A stretch of DNA of 64,000 nt from Pseudacidovorax sp. (GCF_017991995.1 NZ_JAGOPN010000001.1:310001-374000); one strand, 5' to 3'. Counted from the stretch's first letter, positions 21,443 through 30,988 are shown. A program made the numbers and translations. The notes: generated from the sequence alone by a model not told the origin.

Positions 21443-22243
21443 ATGAGAACCTGGAGCCCCGCCCTGCCTGCCGGCGAGAGCGCCCATGCGCTGCTGGCGG
21501 CGCGCATGCCCGAGGTGGTGCCAGCGCTGGGCGACGCGGCCTTCGGCCCGCGGCTGCTGCAAGCGGTGGCGGCGACGCTGCCGGTCGCCTCCTTCTCCAT
21601 CTACCGCACCGGGGCCCGGCCCGCCATCTTCATCAGCGGCAGCCTGGGCGTGCCCGACACCACGCGCGACTGCTGGCGGGCCTACCTGTCGGGCCCCGTT
21701 CAACACGACCGCACCTTCCGCGACGGCGAGACCGCGCCGCTGCGCATGTGCCACATCACGGCCGGCGAGGTGCCCCCCGAGCACCGGGCCAAGGTGTACG
21801 ACGCGCATGGCGTGCGCGAACGGGTGTCGGTGGTGGAGCGCGAGCCGTCGGCCGACGGTGCGCTCTTTGCCGTCAACTTCTATCGGCACGAAGGGCAGCG
21901 GCCCCTGGCCGATGGGCAACTGGCCGATTTCGGCGAGGCCGGGGCCCTGTTGATGGCCCTGGCGCGCAAGCATGTGGTGCTGGCGTCGCCGCCGCAGGAG
22001 TCAGCCGGGCAGGCGCAGCGGCTGCTGGCCCATTGCCCCGAGCTGACGTCGCGGGAGCTGGAGGTTTGCCTCCGCCTGTTGCGTGGCATGACCCAGGAAG
22101 GCATCGCCGCCGACCTCGGGCTGGCGCTGCCGACCGTCAAGACCTATCGCAACCGGGCCTTTGCGCGACTGGGCATCCATTTCAGGAGCGAACTCTTCGC
22201 CCTGATGCTGGAGGCGGGCGAGGGCGCCGTCGCAGCGCGCTGA
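21443..22243 (+). CDS. LuxR-family transcriptional regulator
   Basis: A 266-residue regulator with a C-terminal LuxR helix-turn-helix (ELTSRELEVCLRLLRGMTQE, then IAADLGLALPTVKTYRNRAF). The N-terminal 180 residues match no sensor domain that I recognise and lack a receiver aspartate pattern or an acyl-homoserine-lactone signature, so the signal is unknown. Divergent from the DUF3237-Bug-tannase genes, which it likely controls, perhaps in response to a phenolic compound (inference). Confidence 0.88.
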   Translation: MRTWSPALPAGESAHALLAARMPEVVPALGDAAFGPRLLQAVAATLPVASFSIYRTGARPAIFISGSLGVPDTTRDCWRAYLSGPVQHDRTFRDGETAPLRMCHITAGEVPPEHRAKVYDAHGVRERVSVVEREPSADGALFAVNFYRHEGQRPLADGQLADFGEAGALLMALARKHVVLASPPQESAGQAQRLLAHCPELTSRELEVCLRLLRGMTQEGIAADLGLALPTVKTYRNRAFARLGIHFRSELFALMLEAGEGAVAAR

Positions 22244-22268
22244 GCGCCGCGCCCACGCCCTCGTCCGT

Positions 22269-23228
22269 TCAGGCCTGCTCGGCGCTGGCGGCGTCGAGCC
22301 GGGCGATCTGGGTCGGGTCCAGCTTGAGCTGCGCCGCGGCCACCAGCTCCTGCAGCTGGTCCAGCGAGGTCGCGCTGGCGATGGGCGCCGTGATCGACGG
22401 CCGGGCAATCTGCCAGGCAAGCGCGACCTGGCCAGGCTTGGCGCCGGTTTCGGCTGCCACCTCGTCCAGGGCCGCGAGGATGCGCCGGCCGCGGTCGTTG
22501 AGGTAGGCCGCCACGGCACGCTCGCCGCGCGTGCTGCGTGAGGCATCGGCCGCGCTGCGGTACTTGCCCGTCAGGAAGCCCATCGCCAGCGCGAAGAAGT
22601 TGATGACGCCGAGTTGCTGCGACTGGCACAGCGGCTCCAGTTCTGCCTCGTACACGGCGCGGTCGCAGAGGTTGTAGAGCGGCTGCAGGCTCTCGTAGCG
22701 CGGCAGGCCCAGGCGTTCGGAGACGGCCAGCGCCTCGGCCAGCCGCGGTGCCGTATGGTTGGAGGCACCGATGGCACGCACCTTGCCTGCCTTGATCAGC
22801 TCGGCATAGGCGCCGAGCGTGTCCTCGAAGGGCGTCTCGGCGTCGTCGTCGTGCGACTGGTACAGGTCGATGCAGTCGCACTGCAGCCGACGCAGCGATG
22901 CCTCCACCGCCTCGCGGATGTAGCGCGGCGACAGGCCCTTCTTGCCCTCGCCCATGGGCTTGCCGACCTTGGTGGCCAGCACGATGCGGTCGCGCTTGCC
23001 GGTAGCGCGCAGCCACTTGCCGATGATGGTCTCCGACTCGCCGCCGGTGTGGCCCGGCGCCCAGATCGAATAGACGTCCGCTGTGTCGATGAAGTTGAAG
23101 CCGGCGTCGACCCAGGCGTCGAGCAGGCGGAAGGAGGTGGCCTCATCCACGGTCCAGCCGAAGACGTTGCCGCCGAAGGCGAGCGGGGAGACCTGGAGGC
23201 CGGAACGGCCGAGTGGGCGCAAGTTCAT
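22269..23228 (-). CDS. Aldo/keto reductase
   Basis: A 319-residue TIM-barrel NADPH-dependent reductase. The start MNLRPLGRSGLQVSPLAFGG, FIDTADVYS (catalytic Asp and Tyr), ATKVG (Lys) and YQSHDDD (His) give the AKR tetrad, with the cofactor region SITAPIASATSLDQL late in the protein. Closest in style to the yajO/tas-like group; substrate unknown. Its ATG overlaps the stop of the sensor kinase (ATGA), so it is in the same transcript as the two-component system. Confidence 0.92.
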   Translation of the reverse strand: MNLRPLGRSGLQVSPLAFGGNVFGWTVDEATSFRLLDAWVDAGFNFIDTADVYSIWAPGHTGGESETIIGKWLRATGKRDRIVLATKVGKPMGEGKKGLSPRYIREAVEASLRRLQCDCIDLYQSHDDDAETPFEDTLGAYAELIKAGKVRAIGASNHTAPRLAEALAVSERLGLPRYESLQPLYNLCDRAVYEAELEPLCQSQQLGVINFFALAMGFLTGKYRSAADASRSTRGERAVAAYLNDRGRRILAALDEVAAETGAKPGQVALAWQIARPSITAPIASATSLDQLQELVAAAQLKLDPTQIARLDAASAEQA

Positions 23229-24637
23229 GTCTGGACAGTGGAAGAAGGAGGCGCGGGGCGCCGGTCGCTGGCGGCCGCCGGCGTGCCCTGGGCACGCAGC
23301 AGCCGGATATGGGCCGCGAAGCCGCGACCCGGGGTGCTGGTGAGGGCGAAGGTGCCCCCCATGCGCTCGATGTTCTTGGCCACGATCGACAGGCCCAGGC
23401 CCGCACCCGCCGCGGAGGTGCGCGCCGTGTCTCCGCGGAAGAAGGGCTTGGTCAGCTGCGCGAGCATCACCGGCGCCACGCCGGGCCCGTGGTCGCGCAC
23501 CTTGATGAGCACCGCCGTCGGCTGGGTCTGCGCCTGGATGTCGATCTGCGTGACGTTCATGCCGGGCGTGCGGCCATAGCGGCGCGCGTTCTCCAGCAGG
23601 TTCGACAGCACGCGCTTGAGCTCCACCTCGTCGGCCATGACCATGGCGTCGTCGGGCACGTTGATCTGGATCTCGACATCGTCCTGGTCGCGCACCGGGA
23701 ACACGCTGTCGGCCACCACGTCGCGCAGCCGCAGCGGCTGCAGCCGCACATGGTCGGGCCGCGCATAGTCGAGGAACTTGTCGATGATGCCGTCGAGCTG
23801 CGCGATGTCGGCCGCCATGTGGGCACGGGCGTCCTCGTCGGCCACGCTCATCTCGGTCTCCAGCCGCAGGCGGGCGAGCGGCGTGCGCAGGTCGTGGGAG
23901 ATGCCGGCCAGCATCACGGCGCGGTCCTGCTCGATCTTGGCGAGCTGGTCGGCCATACGGTTGAAGCCGATGTTGACGGCCCGGATCTCGTTGGTGCGGG
24001 CATGCTCGTCGAGGCGATGGGCCTCGTACTCGCCTTCGCGCACCTGGGTCGTCGCCCGCGACAGCTGCTTGAGCGGCCGGTTGATCAGCCGCGTGATCAG
24101 CGCCGAGCCCGCCAGCGACATCATGCCGGCGGTGATGAACCAGGCCAGCCAGGTCCGGCCGCCGACGCGCGAGAAGCGCGCCGGGTCGAGCAGCAGCCAG
24201 TACTGGTCGCCGTCGATGCCGAAGCCGATCCACAGCCCCGGCTCGCCGTTGACCTCGCTCGCGATGGTGGTGCCTTCGCCCAGGCGGCGGATCAGCTCGT
24301 CGCGCACGCGGCGGTCGAGCGCGCGGTCGGTGTAGCCCTCGTAGCGGTCGCGCGGCTCGCGCGGAACGATGCGCACGCCCTCCTGGTCGGCCAGGGTCTT
24401 GATCAGGGAGACGCGGGTGATGGCGTCGGAATAGACCAGCGCCGCGCGCGTCAGGTTGACGAGCGAGGCGATCTGGTGCGCGGTCTGGACCGTCCGAGGT
24501 TCGTCCTCGAAGGCACGGAAGGTCTGCAGCCAGCCATAGATGCAGCCGAGCAGCAGCAGCACCAGCAGGAAGAAAGTGCGCCAGAACAGGCTGAAGCCGA
24601 GGCGGAAGCGCGTCTGCGCGCGCACCCGCTCGGACAT
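23225..24637 (-). CDS. EnvZ-like sensor histidine kinase
   Basis: A 470-residue membrane kinase. The N-terminal helix is at about 12-38, a periplasmic sensor region runs to about 160, and a second helix is near 162-182. HAMP follows, then HisKA with the phosphorylated H248 in GISHDLRTPLARLRL, and HATPase_c with LLENARRYG, DHGPGV and GAGLGLSIV. It phosphorylates the regulator encoded just upstream; the pair resembles EnvZ/OmpR (RisS/RisA in Bordetella), which responds to osmotic or envelope conditions. The start is assigned at the ATG before SERVRAQTRF. Confidence 0.92.
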   Translation of the reverse strand: MSERVRAQTRFRLGFSLFWRTFFLLVLLLLGCIYGWLQTFRAFEDEPRTVQTAHQIASLVNLTRAALVYSDAITRVSLIKTLADQEGVRIVPREPRDRYEGYTDRALDRRVRDELIRRLGEGTTIASEVNGEPGLWIGFGIDGDQYWLLLDPARFSRVGGRTWLAWFITAGMMSLAGSALITRLINRPLKQLSRATTQVREGEYEAHRLDEHARTNEIRAVNIGFNRMADQLAKIEQDRAVMLAGISHDLRTPLARLRLETEMSVADEDARAHMAADIAQLDGIIDKFLDYARPDHVRLQPLRLRDVVADSVFPVRDQDDVEIQINVPDDAMVMADEVELKRVLSNLLENARRYGRTPGMNVTQIDIQAQTQPTAVLIKVRDHGPGVAPVMLAQLTKPFFRGDTARTSAAGAGLGLSIVAKNIERMGGTFALTSTPGRGFAAHIRLLRAQGTPAAASDRRPAPPSSTVQT

Positions 24638-24729
24638 CTCGAGCGGGGAGGGCAGGGTGCCCTGGATGGAATCGGGCGGGGGAAGCGCCCGCCCCGAAGC
24701 GGGGCTGGCTGGGGCCGCAGGGGGCACGG

Positions 24730-25461
24730 TCAGGCGTTGCCGTCCGGCACGAAGACGTAGCCCACGCCCCAGACCGTCTGGATGTAGCGCGGTGCGGCGG
24801 CATCGGACTCGATGAGCTTGCGCAGACGCGAGATCTGCACGTCGAGGCTGCGGTCGAAGGGCTCGAACTCGCGGCCGCGGGCCAACTGGGCCAGCTTCTC
24901 GCGCGACAGCGGCTGCCGCGGGTGGCGCACCAGCGCCTTGAGCATGGCGAACTCGCCGGTCGTCAGCGACAGTTCCTCGCCGTCCTTGCGCAGCGTGCGC
25001 GAGCCCAGGTCGAACTCGAAGGGGCCGAAGGACACCATCTCGTTCTCGGAAGATGGTGCGCCGGGCGCCTCCTGCGGCGGCCGGCGGCGCAGCACGGCAT
25101 GCACACGGGCCAGCAGTTCGCGCGGGTTGAAGGGCTTGCCGAGGTAGTCGTCGGCACCCACCTCCAGGCCCACGATGCGGTCCACGTCCTCGCCCTTGGC
25201 GGTGAGCATGATGATGGGTGTGCGGTCGTTGGCCGCACGAAGCCGACGGCATACCGACAGGCCGTCCTCGCCCGGCATCATCAGATCGAGGACGATGAGG
25301 TCGACCGTGTCGCGCAGCAGGATGCGGTTGAGCGCCTTGCTGTCCTCGGCCACGATCACCTCGAAACCTTCCTGCGTCAGGTAGCGGCGCAGCAAGTCGC
25401 GGATGCGGGCGTCGTCGTCGACGATCACGATCTTGTCGGTACGGGTCTGGTTTTGAGTCAT
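24730..25461 (-). CDS. ompR: OmpR-family response regulator
   Basis: A 243-residue regulator. The receiver domain has acidic pocket VDDD (15-17), phospho-acceptor D59 in VLDLMMPGEDG and K near 108 (GKPF). The winged-helix DNA-binding domain ends RYIQTVWGVGYVFVPDG. The ATG at 25461 has GAGGAA upstream; a longer in-frame reading begins at 25521 but lacks a good ribosome site. Paired with the kinase downstream (92 bp apart). OmpR assignment is by close resemblance; targets are unknown. Confidence 0.93.
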   Translation of the reverse strand: MTQNQTRTDKIVIVDDDARIRDLLRRYLTQEGFEVIVAEDSKALNRILLRDTVDLIVLDLMMPGEDGLSVCRRLRAANDRTPIIMLTAKGEDVDRIVGLEVGADDYLGKPFNPRELLARVHAVLRRRPPQEAPGAPSSENEMVSFGPFEFDLGSRTLRKDGEELSLTTGEFAMLKALVRHPRQPLSREKLAQLARGREFEPFDRSLDVQISRLRKLIESDAAAPRYIQTVWGVGYVFVPDGNA

Positions 25462-25625
25462 AGGTACGACATTCCTCGGGAGCAGATTTGTAACAGAGCC
25501 GATTGTGGAGGTCGAGTTCACCGATTCTTCGACCCCATCGCTCCGGATGACACGACGTTACACAACTTGCGCCCGCTCGCGTGACAGCAAAGTTCTCGCA
25601 TTGAAGCGGTGGCAGAGTACGGGCC

Positions 25626-25979
25626 ATGACGACTGCGTGCTGCTTCCTGCGATCTACCCCCGGCTTCGGCCTGGCGGTGGTCATGGCCGCGGCCGGCGCC
25701 ACGTTGGTGCCCGCCGCGTGGGCCGCCGAAGGCCCTCGCTGGCAGGCGCAGGCCGCGCACCAGCGGGCGATGCCGCAGGAGGATGCCGCCACCGAGGCTG
25801 CCATGCGGCAGCTGTCGCCAGCGCAGCGCGCCGAGCTGCGCGAGCAGCTTCGCAGCGAATGGAATGCCCGGCACCCGGCCGACGGCGGTGGCGCCGATCC
25901 CGCTGCGGCACGCGCCGATGGTTCTCCGCCGCGACGCGGCTGGAACCTTCCCTTTCCCTGGCGCGACCCGCGGCACTGA
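25626..25979 (+). CDS. Small secreted hypothetical protein
   Basis: A 117-residue protein with a signal peptide ending PAAWAA (cleavage near residue 34) and a mature part of about 80 residues. The first half is Gln/Ala-rich and helical and includes MRQLSPAQRAELREQLR; the end is Pro/Arg/Trp-rich. It resembles the short periplasmic proteins with an LSPEER-AxLR motif found in Burkholderiales, function unknown. Divergent from the response-regulator gene, whose product may regulate it (inference from position). Confidence 0.68.
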   Translation: MTTACCFLRSTPGFGLAVVMAAAGATLVPAAWAAEGPRWQAQAAHQRAMPQEDAATEAAMRQLSPAQRAELREQLRSEWNARHPADGGGADPAAARADGSPPRRGWNLPFPWRDPRH

Positions 25980-26024
25980 CCGGTGCCGCGCGTCCGTCTT
26001 CAACCCATCCCAAAGAGGAACTGC

Positions 26025-26747
26025 TTGACCATCCTTCGCCCCCTGCTCCGCGTTGCCGCCCCCGTGGCTTTCGCCGTCCTTTCGCTGCCCGTGCTGGCTC
26101 AAGAGGGCCCGATGTGGTCGCCCCCGCAGAACGTGCTCCAGCTGTCGGCATCGGGCTCCGTCGATGCCCAGCAGGACATGTTGACGATGACGCTGTCGAC
26201 CACGCGCGACGGAACCTCGGCCGCCGCAGTCCAGGGCCAGTTGAAGGCGGCCGTGGATGCGGCGCTTGCCGCAGCGCGGACGCAGGCGCAGCCCGGTGAA
26301 CTGGACGTGCGCACGGGCAACTTCAGCCTATCGCCGCGCTACAGCCGTGAGGGCAAGATCAACGGTTGGCAGGGGAGCGCCGAGGTGGTGCTGGAGGGTC
26401 GCGACTTTCCCCGAATCACACAGGTGGCTGGCCGCATCGACAGCCTGACCGTGGCGAACGTTGGGTTCAGCCTCAGCCGGGAGCAGACACGCAAGGTCGA
26501 GGCCGAAGCGCAGGCCCGCGCCATCGAAAGCTTCCGCCAGAAGGCCGCCGCGCTGGCACAGAACTTCGGCTTCTCCGGCTACACGCTGCGGCAGGTGTCG
26601 GTCAATGGTCCGCAGGACTTCACGGCTCGGCCGCGCATGATGGCGGCCGAGGCGATGGCCTTCAAGGCGGATGCCGCACCCGTGCCCGTGGAGGCGGGCA
26701 AGACCACCGTGACGGTCAATGTGTCCGGGTCGGTGCAGCTGAAGTAG
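26025..26747 (+). CDS. SIMPL (DUF541) domain periplasmic protein
   Basis: A 240-residue secreted protein: signal peptide ending PVLAQ, then a SIMPL domain (NVLQLSASGSVDAQQDMLTM, NFSLSPRYSREGKINGWQG, and ITQVAGRIDSLTVANVGFSLS). Family members are periplasmic or surface proteins linked to signalling or oxidative stress, without known enzymatic activity. AGAGGAA at 26014-26020 sits 4 bp before a TTG at 26025, which is preferred over the ATG-less longer reading from 25983. It lies 45 bp after the small secreted protein gene and is likely co-transcribed. Confidence 0.85.
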   Translation: MTILRPLLRVAAPVAFAVLSLPVLAQEGPMWSPPQNVLQLSASGSVDAQQDMLTMTLSTTRDGTSAAAVQGQLKAAVDAALAAARTQAQPGELDVRTGNFSLSPRYSREGKINGWQGSAEVVLEGRDFPRITQVAGRIDSLTVANVGFSLSREQTRKVEAEAQARAIESFRQKAAALAQNFGFSGYTLRQVSVNGPQDFTARPRMMAAEAMAFKADAAPVPVEAGKTTVTVNVSGSVQLK

Positions 26748-26792
26748 GGAACACGGCGCTTCCGGCGGCGGTGCGGGCAGGCGCGGGCAGGA

Positions 26793-27563
26793 CTATTGCG
26801 CCGTCCAGCCCCCATCCATGGCCCACGCCACGCCCCGCACCTGGTCTGCCGCAGGCGAGCACAGGAAGACTGCCAGGCCGCCCAACTGCTCGACGGTGGT
26901 GAACTGAAGCGAGGGCTGCTTCTCGCCCAGCAGGTCGTTGTTCGCCTTCTCGACCGTGATGCCTTCGCGTGCGGCACGATCATCGATCTGCTTTTGCACC
27001 AGGGGCGTCAGCACCCAGCCGGGGCAGATGGCATTGCAGGTCACGCCGGTGGTCGCGGTCTCCAGCGCCACGGCCTTGGTCAGCCCCACGATGCCGTGCT
27101 TGGCCGCCACGTAGGCCGACTTTTGCGCCGAGGCAACCAGGCCATGCGCCGAGGCGATGTTGACGATGCGCCCCCAGTTGGCTTCGCGCATGGCCGGGAT
27201 GGCCAGCCGGGTGGTGTGGAAGGCGCTGCTGAGGTTGATGGCGATGATCGCGTCCCACTTCTCGGGCGGGAAGTCCTCGACCTTCGCCACATGCTGGATC
27301 CCGGCGTTGTTGACCAGCACGTCCACGCGGCCGAACTTGCTCGCCGCAAAGGCCATCATGTCCTCGATCTGGCTGGCCTTGCTCATGTCGGCGCCGTGGT
27401 ACTCGGCCTTCACGCCGAGGGCGCGGATCTCGGCCAGCGCGCCATCCGCGTCGCCGAAGCCGTTGAGCACGAGGTTGGCGCCCTGCTGTGCCAGCGCCCT
27501 GGCAATGCCGAGTCCGATGCCGCTGGTCGAGCCTGTGACAAGCGCTGTTTTGCCTTGAAGCAT
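26793..27563 (-). CDS. D-3-hydroxybutyrate dehydrogenase
   Basis: A 256-residue short-chain dehydrogenase: NAD-binding TGSTSGIG near the N-terminus, NNAG, catalytic S138, Y151 and K155 (YVAAK). The NGFGDADGALAEIRALG segment and the VRGVAWAMDGGWTAQ C-terminus match 3-hydroxybutyrate dehydrogenases, which interconvert 3-hydroxybutyrate and acetoacetate in polyhydroxybutyrate turnover. The start ATG at 27563 has GGAGAA upstream. PhaR is encoded 4 kb away, consistent with PHB metabolism. Confidence 0.93.
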   Translation of the reverse strand: MLQGKTALVTGSTSGIGLGIARALAQQGANLVLNGFGDADGALAEIRALGVKAEYHGADMSKASQIEDMMAFAASKFGRVDVLVNNAGIQHVAKVEDFPPEKWDAIIAINLSSAFHTTRLAIPAMREANWGRIVNIASAHGLVASAQKSAYVAAKHGIVGLTKAVALETATTGVTCNAICPGWVLTPLVQKQIDDRAAREGITVEKANNDLLGEKQPSLQFTTVEQLGGLAVFLCSPAADQVRGVAWAMDGGWTAQ

Positions 27564-27631
27564 GATGGGCTGTTCTCCGCGATCAATTAGGATGGACGCG
27601 AGCATATCGCCAGCGCCACGGAGACGTTTGC

Positions 27632-28588
27632 ATGACAGAGCCCATCCTTGATTTCGTGGACTGCGCGGATGCGGGCGGCGGTCATCGCATGGCCTATTGG
27701 CAGTGGGGTGACCCGCAGGCCAGCCATGTGGTGCTGTGCGTGCATGGACTCACGCGCCAGGGGCGGGACTTCGACGCGCTGGCGAAAGTGCTGATGGCCC
27801 AGGCGCCGCAGCCGGTGCGCATCGTTTGCCCGGACGTCGTGGGCCGCGGTCGAAGCGACTGGCTGGCGGAGCCCGCGCACTACCAGTTCCCGCAGTACGT
27901 CGCCGACATGATGGCGCTGCTCGCGCACCTGCATGCGCGCGCGCCGATCGTGCAGTTTGACCATGTCGGCACCAGCATGGGCGGCCTCATCGGCATCTTC
28001 CTGGCCGCCCAGCCAACCTTGGCGCCCGTGCCTGTGCGGCGCCTCGTGCTCAACGATGTCGGTCCGGCGGTTGAATTCGATGCGATCGCCCGCATTTCGG
28101 GCTACGTGGGGCAGGGCGGCGTCTATGCCACGGTCGAAGAGGCGGCGCAGGTGCTGCTCGGGATCTCCGCGGGCTTCGGTCCGCACACCCCCGAGCAGTG
28201 GCGTGCGCTGACGGTGCCGATGCTGGTCCCGGCCAGCGAACGCAGCGCCGACGGCCGGCAACGGCAGGCGCCGACGCAGGGCAGCACCGATGTCGGCCCT
28301 TACCGGCTGCATTACGACCCGGCCTTGTCCGTGGGCCTGCGGGCGCTGACGCGCGAGCAGGCGGCGCAGGGCGAAGCGGTGGTGTGGGCGGCCTACGATG
28401 CCGTGACGGCGCCGACCTTGCTGCTGCGCGGCGCGGATTCCGATCTGCTGTCGCGCAGCACGGCGCAGGCGATGACGCAGCGGGGGCCCAGGGCTTCGCT
28501 CGTCGAGTTCGCCAACGTCGGGCATGCGCCCACGCTGGTCGATCCGGCGCAGTCGTCCGTCGTGGCGTCCTTCCTGTTCGCGCGTTGA
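27632..28588 (+). CDS. Alpha/beta-fold hydrolase
   Basis: A 318-residue hydrolase: oxyanion HG near VLCVHGLTRQG, nucleophile elbow GTSMGG (S115), acid in LLLRGADSDLL, and catalytic His in NVGHAP near the C-terminus. The substrate cannot be read from the sequence. Divergent from the 3-hydroxybutyrate dehydrogenase gene (68 bp between starts) and followed 28 bp later by relA. Confidence 0.88.
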   Translation: MTEPILDFVDCADAGGGHRMAYWQWGDPQASHVVLCVHGLTRQGRDFDALAKVLMAQAPQPVRIVCPDVVGRGRSDWLAEPAHYQFPQYVADMMALLAHLHARAPIVQFDHVGTSMGGLIGIFLAAQPTLAPVPVRRLVLNDVGPAVEFDAIARISGYVGQGGVYATVEEAAQVLLGISAGFGPHTPEQWRALTVPMLVPASERSADGRQRQAPTQGSTDVGPYRLHYDPALSVGLRALTREQAAQGEAVVWAAYDAVTAPTLLLRGADSDLLSRSTAQAMTQRGPRASLVEFANVGHAPTLVDPAQSSVVASFLFAR

Positions 28589-28616
28589 GTGCACATCCAG
28601 AATTTGCGATTGAGAG

Positions 28617-30818
28617 TTGTCAGTGTCAGAGCCAGCCGTCGTTGAACATGCCCTGTCCGCCGCCACTGCCCAGGTGGCGCCGGGCATGGAGGACATGCTG
28701 GCCCGCGCCCGCGCCTTCGCAGCACCGCTGATCGAGGGCGAGACGCTCGACACCGGCGAGAACACGCTGGCGCACGCCGATGCGGTAGCCGCCATCGTGG
28801 CCTCGATGGGCGGCTCCGAGGCCATGCAGGCAGCCAGCTATCTCGTCTACGCCTGCCCGCACCTCAACCGGCCGCACGAGGTCATTTCCAAGGTCTTCGG
28901 CGACAACTACGCCTCCCTCGCGCTGGAGACGACCAAGCTGGTCCAGGTCCAGAAGCAGACGCGCGGCGTCGTGCAGATGGCCGACGGCAGCGGCGCGCAG
29001 ACCGAGACGGTGCGCAAGATGCTGCTCGCCTTCTCGCGGGACCTGCGGGTGGTGATGCTGCGCCTGGCCTCGCGGCTGCAGACGCTTCGGCATGCGGCGG
29101 CCGTCAAGCAGCCGGTGCCCGAGAGCATGGCGCGCGAGTCGCTCCAGGTGTTCGCGCCGCTGGCCAACCGGCTCGGCATCTGGCAGGTCAAGTGGGAGAT
29201 CGAGGACCTCTCTTTCCGTTTCCTGGAGCCGGACACCTACAAGCTGATTGCCCAGCTGCTCGATGAGAAGCGGGCGGAGCGCGAGGTCTATGTCGAGCAA
29301 CTGCGCGCGCGGCTCGAGCGGGACCTTGCCAGCCAGGGCATCGAGGCGAAGGTGCAGGGTCGGCCCAAGAACATCTACAGCATCGTCAAGAAGATGCGCG
29401 GCAAGTCGCTCGACTTCGGCCAGGTGTTCGACATCCTGGCCCTGCGCGTGATCGTGGGTGACGTGAAGGACTGCTATGCGGTGCTGGCCTGGGTGCATTC
29501 GCACTTCCAGCCGATCGTGGAGGAGTTCGACGACTACATCGCCCGGCCCAAGCCCAATGGCTACCAGTCACTGCACACGGTGGTGCGCGACGTGGCGGGC
29601 GGCCGGCCCGACAAGCCCATCGAGATCCAGATCCGCACCGCGCAGATGCACGAGCATGCCGAGCACGGCGTGGCGGCGCACTGGGCCTACAAGGAAGCCG
29701 GCCCCAAGGGCTATGCCGGTGTGTGGGCCGGCGGCGAGTACGACGCGAAGATCGCGGTGCTGCGGCAGCTGCTGGCCTGGGAGCGCGACCTGTCCGGTGG
29801 TGACCAGGGCAGCGGCCTCTTCGACGACCGCATCTACGTGCTGACGCCCGATGCCGCCATCGTGGAGCTGCCCCAGGGCTCCACACCGGTGGATTTCGCG
29901 TACACGGTGCACACGCAGCTGGGCCACCGTTGCCGGGGCGCGCGCGTGGACGGCGCCATGGTGCCGCTCAACACGCCGCTGCAGAACGGCCAGACCGTCG
30001 AGGTGATCGCCACGAAGGAAGGCGGGCCTTCGCGTGACTGGCTCAACACCGATCTCGGTTATCTCGCCAGCCATCGGGCGCGTGCGAAGGTGCGTGCCTG
30101 GTTCAATGCCCAGGCCACGCACGAGACCGTGGCGCGGGGTCGCGAGGCGGTCGAGAAGCTGCTTCAGCGCGAGGGCAAGACGGCATTGCGCCTTGAGGAC
30201 CTGGCCACCCAGCTGGGCTTTCGCAGCGCCGACCATCTGTTCGAAGTGGTGGGCAAGGACGAGTTCTCCCTGCGCAACATCGAGAACCTGTTGCGACCGC
30301 ATGAGGCTCAGCCCGCGGCCGACGAAGCGCCGCTCATCCGCAAGCCCCGGGCCACCGATGGTTCCGGCAAGGGCGGCGTGCTGGTGGTGGGCGTCTCCTC
30401 GCTCATGACTCAGCTGGCCAAGTGCTGCCGACCTGCGCCGCCAGATGCGATCCGGGGTTTCGTGACACGCGGCCACGGCGTGAGCGTGCACCGCGCGGAC
30501 TGCAGCAACTTCAGGATGATGGCGGCGAAGGACGCCGGCCGCGTGATCGACGTGGAATGGGGAACGCCACGGAGCGGCAGCGACATGGTCTATGCCGTGG
30601 ACGTGGCGGTGGAGGCGGCCGACCGCCAGGGATTGCTCCGCGACATCTCGGACGTCTTCGCGCGCGAGAAGATGAACGTGATCGGCGTCCAGACCCAGTC
30701 GGTGCGGGGGACGGCCTGGATGACCTTCACCATCGAGATCGCCGATGCAGCGCGGCTGACCCACGTGCTGGGCATCGTGGCCTCGGTGTCTGGCGTGCGC
30801 TCGGCCCGGCGCCGCTGA
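28617..30818 (+). CDS. relA: (p)ppGpp synthetase RelA
   Basis: A 733-residue RelA/SpoT homolog. The N-terminal HD hydrolase domain is degenerate: the HDxxED pair is absent (VYACPHLNRPHEVISKV instead). The synthetase domain has RPKNIYSIVKKM and EFDDYIARPKPNGYQSLHT; the EFDD (ExDD) motif marks the monofunctional, synthesis-only type. TGS (about 400-460) and a C-terminal ACT domain follow. It makes (p)ppGpp on amino-acid starvation via ribosome-bound uncharged tRNA. The start is TTG (28617) or GTG (28623). Ends before a strong terminator at 30933. Confidence 0.95.
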   Translation: MSVSEPAVVEHALSAATAQVAPGMEDMLARARAFAAPLIEGETLDTGENTLAHADAVAAIVASMGGSEAMQAASYLVYACPHLNRPHEVISKVFGDNYASLALETTKLVQVQKQTRGVVQMADGSGAQTETVRKMLLAFSRDLRVVMLRLASRLQTLRHAAAVKQPVPESMARESLQVFAPLANRLGIWQVKWEIEDLSFRFLEPDTYKLIAQLLDEKRAEREVYVEQLRARLERDLASQGIEAKVQGRPKNIYSIVKKMRGKSLDFGQVFDILALRVIVGDVKDCYAVLAWVHSHFQPIVEEFDDYIARPKPNGYQSLHTVVRDVAGGRPDKPIEIQIRTAQMHEHAEHGVAAHWAYKEAGPKGYAGVWAGGEYDAKIAVLRQLLAWERDLSGGDQGSGLFDDRIYVLTPDAAIVELPQGSTPVDFAYTVHTQLGHRCRGARVDGAMVPLNTPLQNGQTVEVIATKEGGPSRDWLNTDLGYLASHRARAKVRAWFNAQATHETVARGREAVEKLLQREGKTALRLEDLATQLGFRSADHLFEVVGKDEFSLRNIENLLRPHEAQPAADEAPLIRKPRATDGSGKGGVLVVGVSSLMTQLAKCCRPAPPDAIRGFVTRGHGVSVHRADCSNFRMMAAKDAGRVIDVEWGTPRSGSDMVYAVDVAVEAADRQGLLRDISDVFAREKMNVIGVQTQSVRGTAWMTFTIEIADAARLTHVLGIVASVSGVRSARRR

Positions 30819-30932
30819 GGCTTCGCCCGAGGGGCGGCGCGCGGAGCCGCCGGCTCTCCGTGCCGCTCCGTTCCCAGGCAAAGTCGTTCGACGAACGGCA
30901 TCCTTTGCCGTGCGTGGCCGACGAACAGGCAA

Positions 30933-30960
30933 AAAAATAGCCCCTTTCGGGGCTATTTTT
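30933..30960. terminator. Strong bidirectional intrinsic terminator
   Basis: A 12-bp stem, AAAAATAGCCCC pairing with GGGGCTATTTTT, around a TTTC loop, with A and T tracts on both sides. It ends relA on the plus strand and tRNA-Val on the minus strand. Confidence 0.93.
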
Positions 30961-30988
30961 GGTGTGTGCCTGGTTGACACACGGCGTT

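Noticed and set aside
23225..25804. One long frame joining the histidine kinase with upstream sequence
   Set aside because: The upstream part runs across ompR in another frame; the kinase has its own ATG at 24637.
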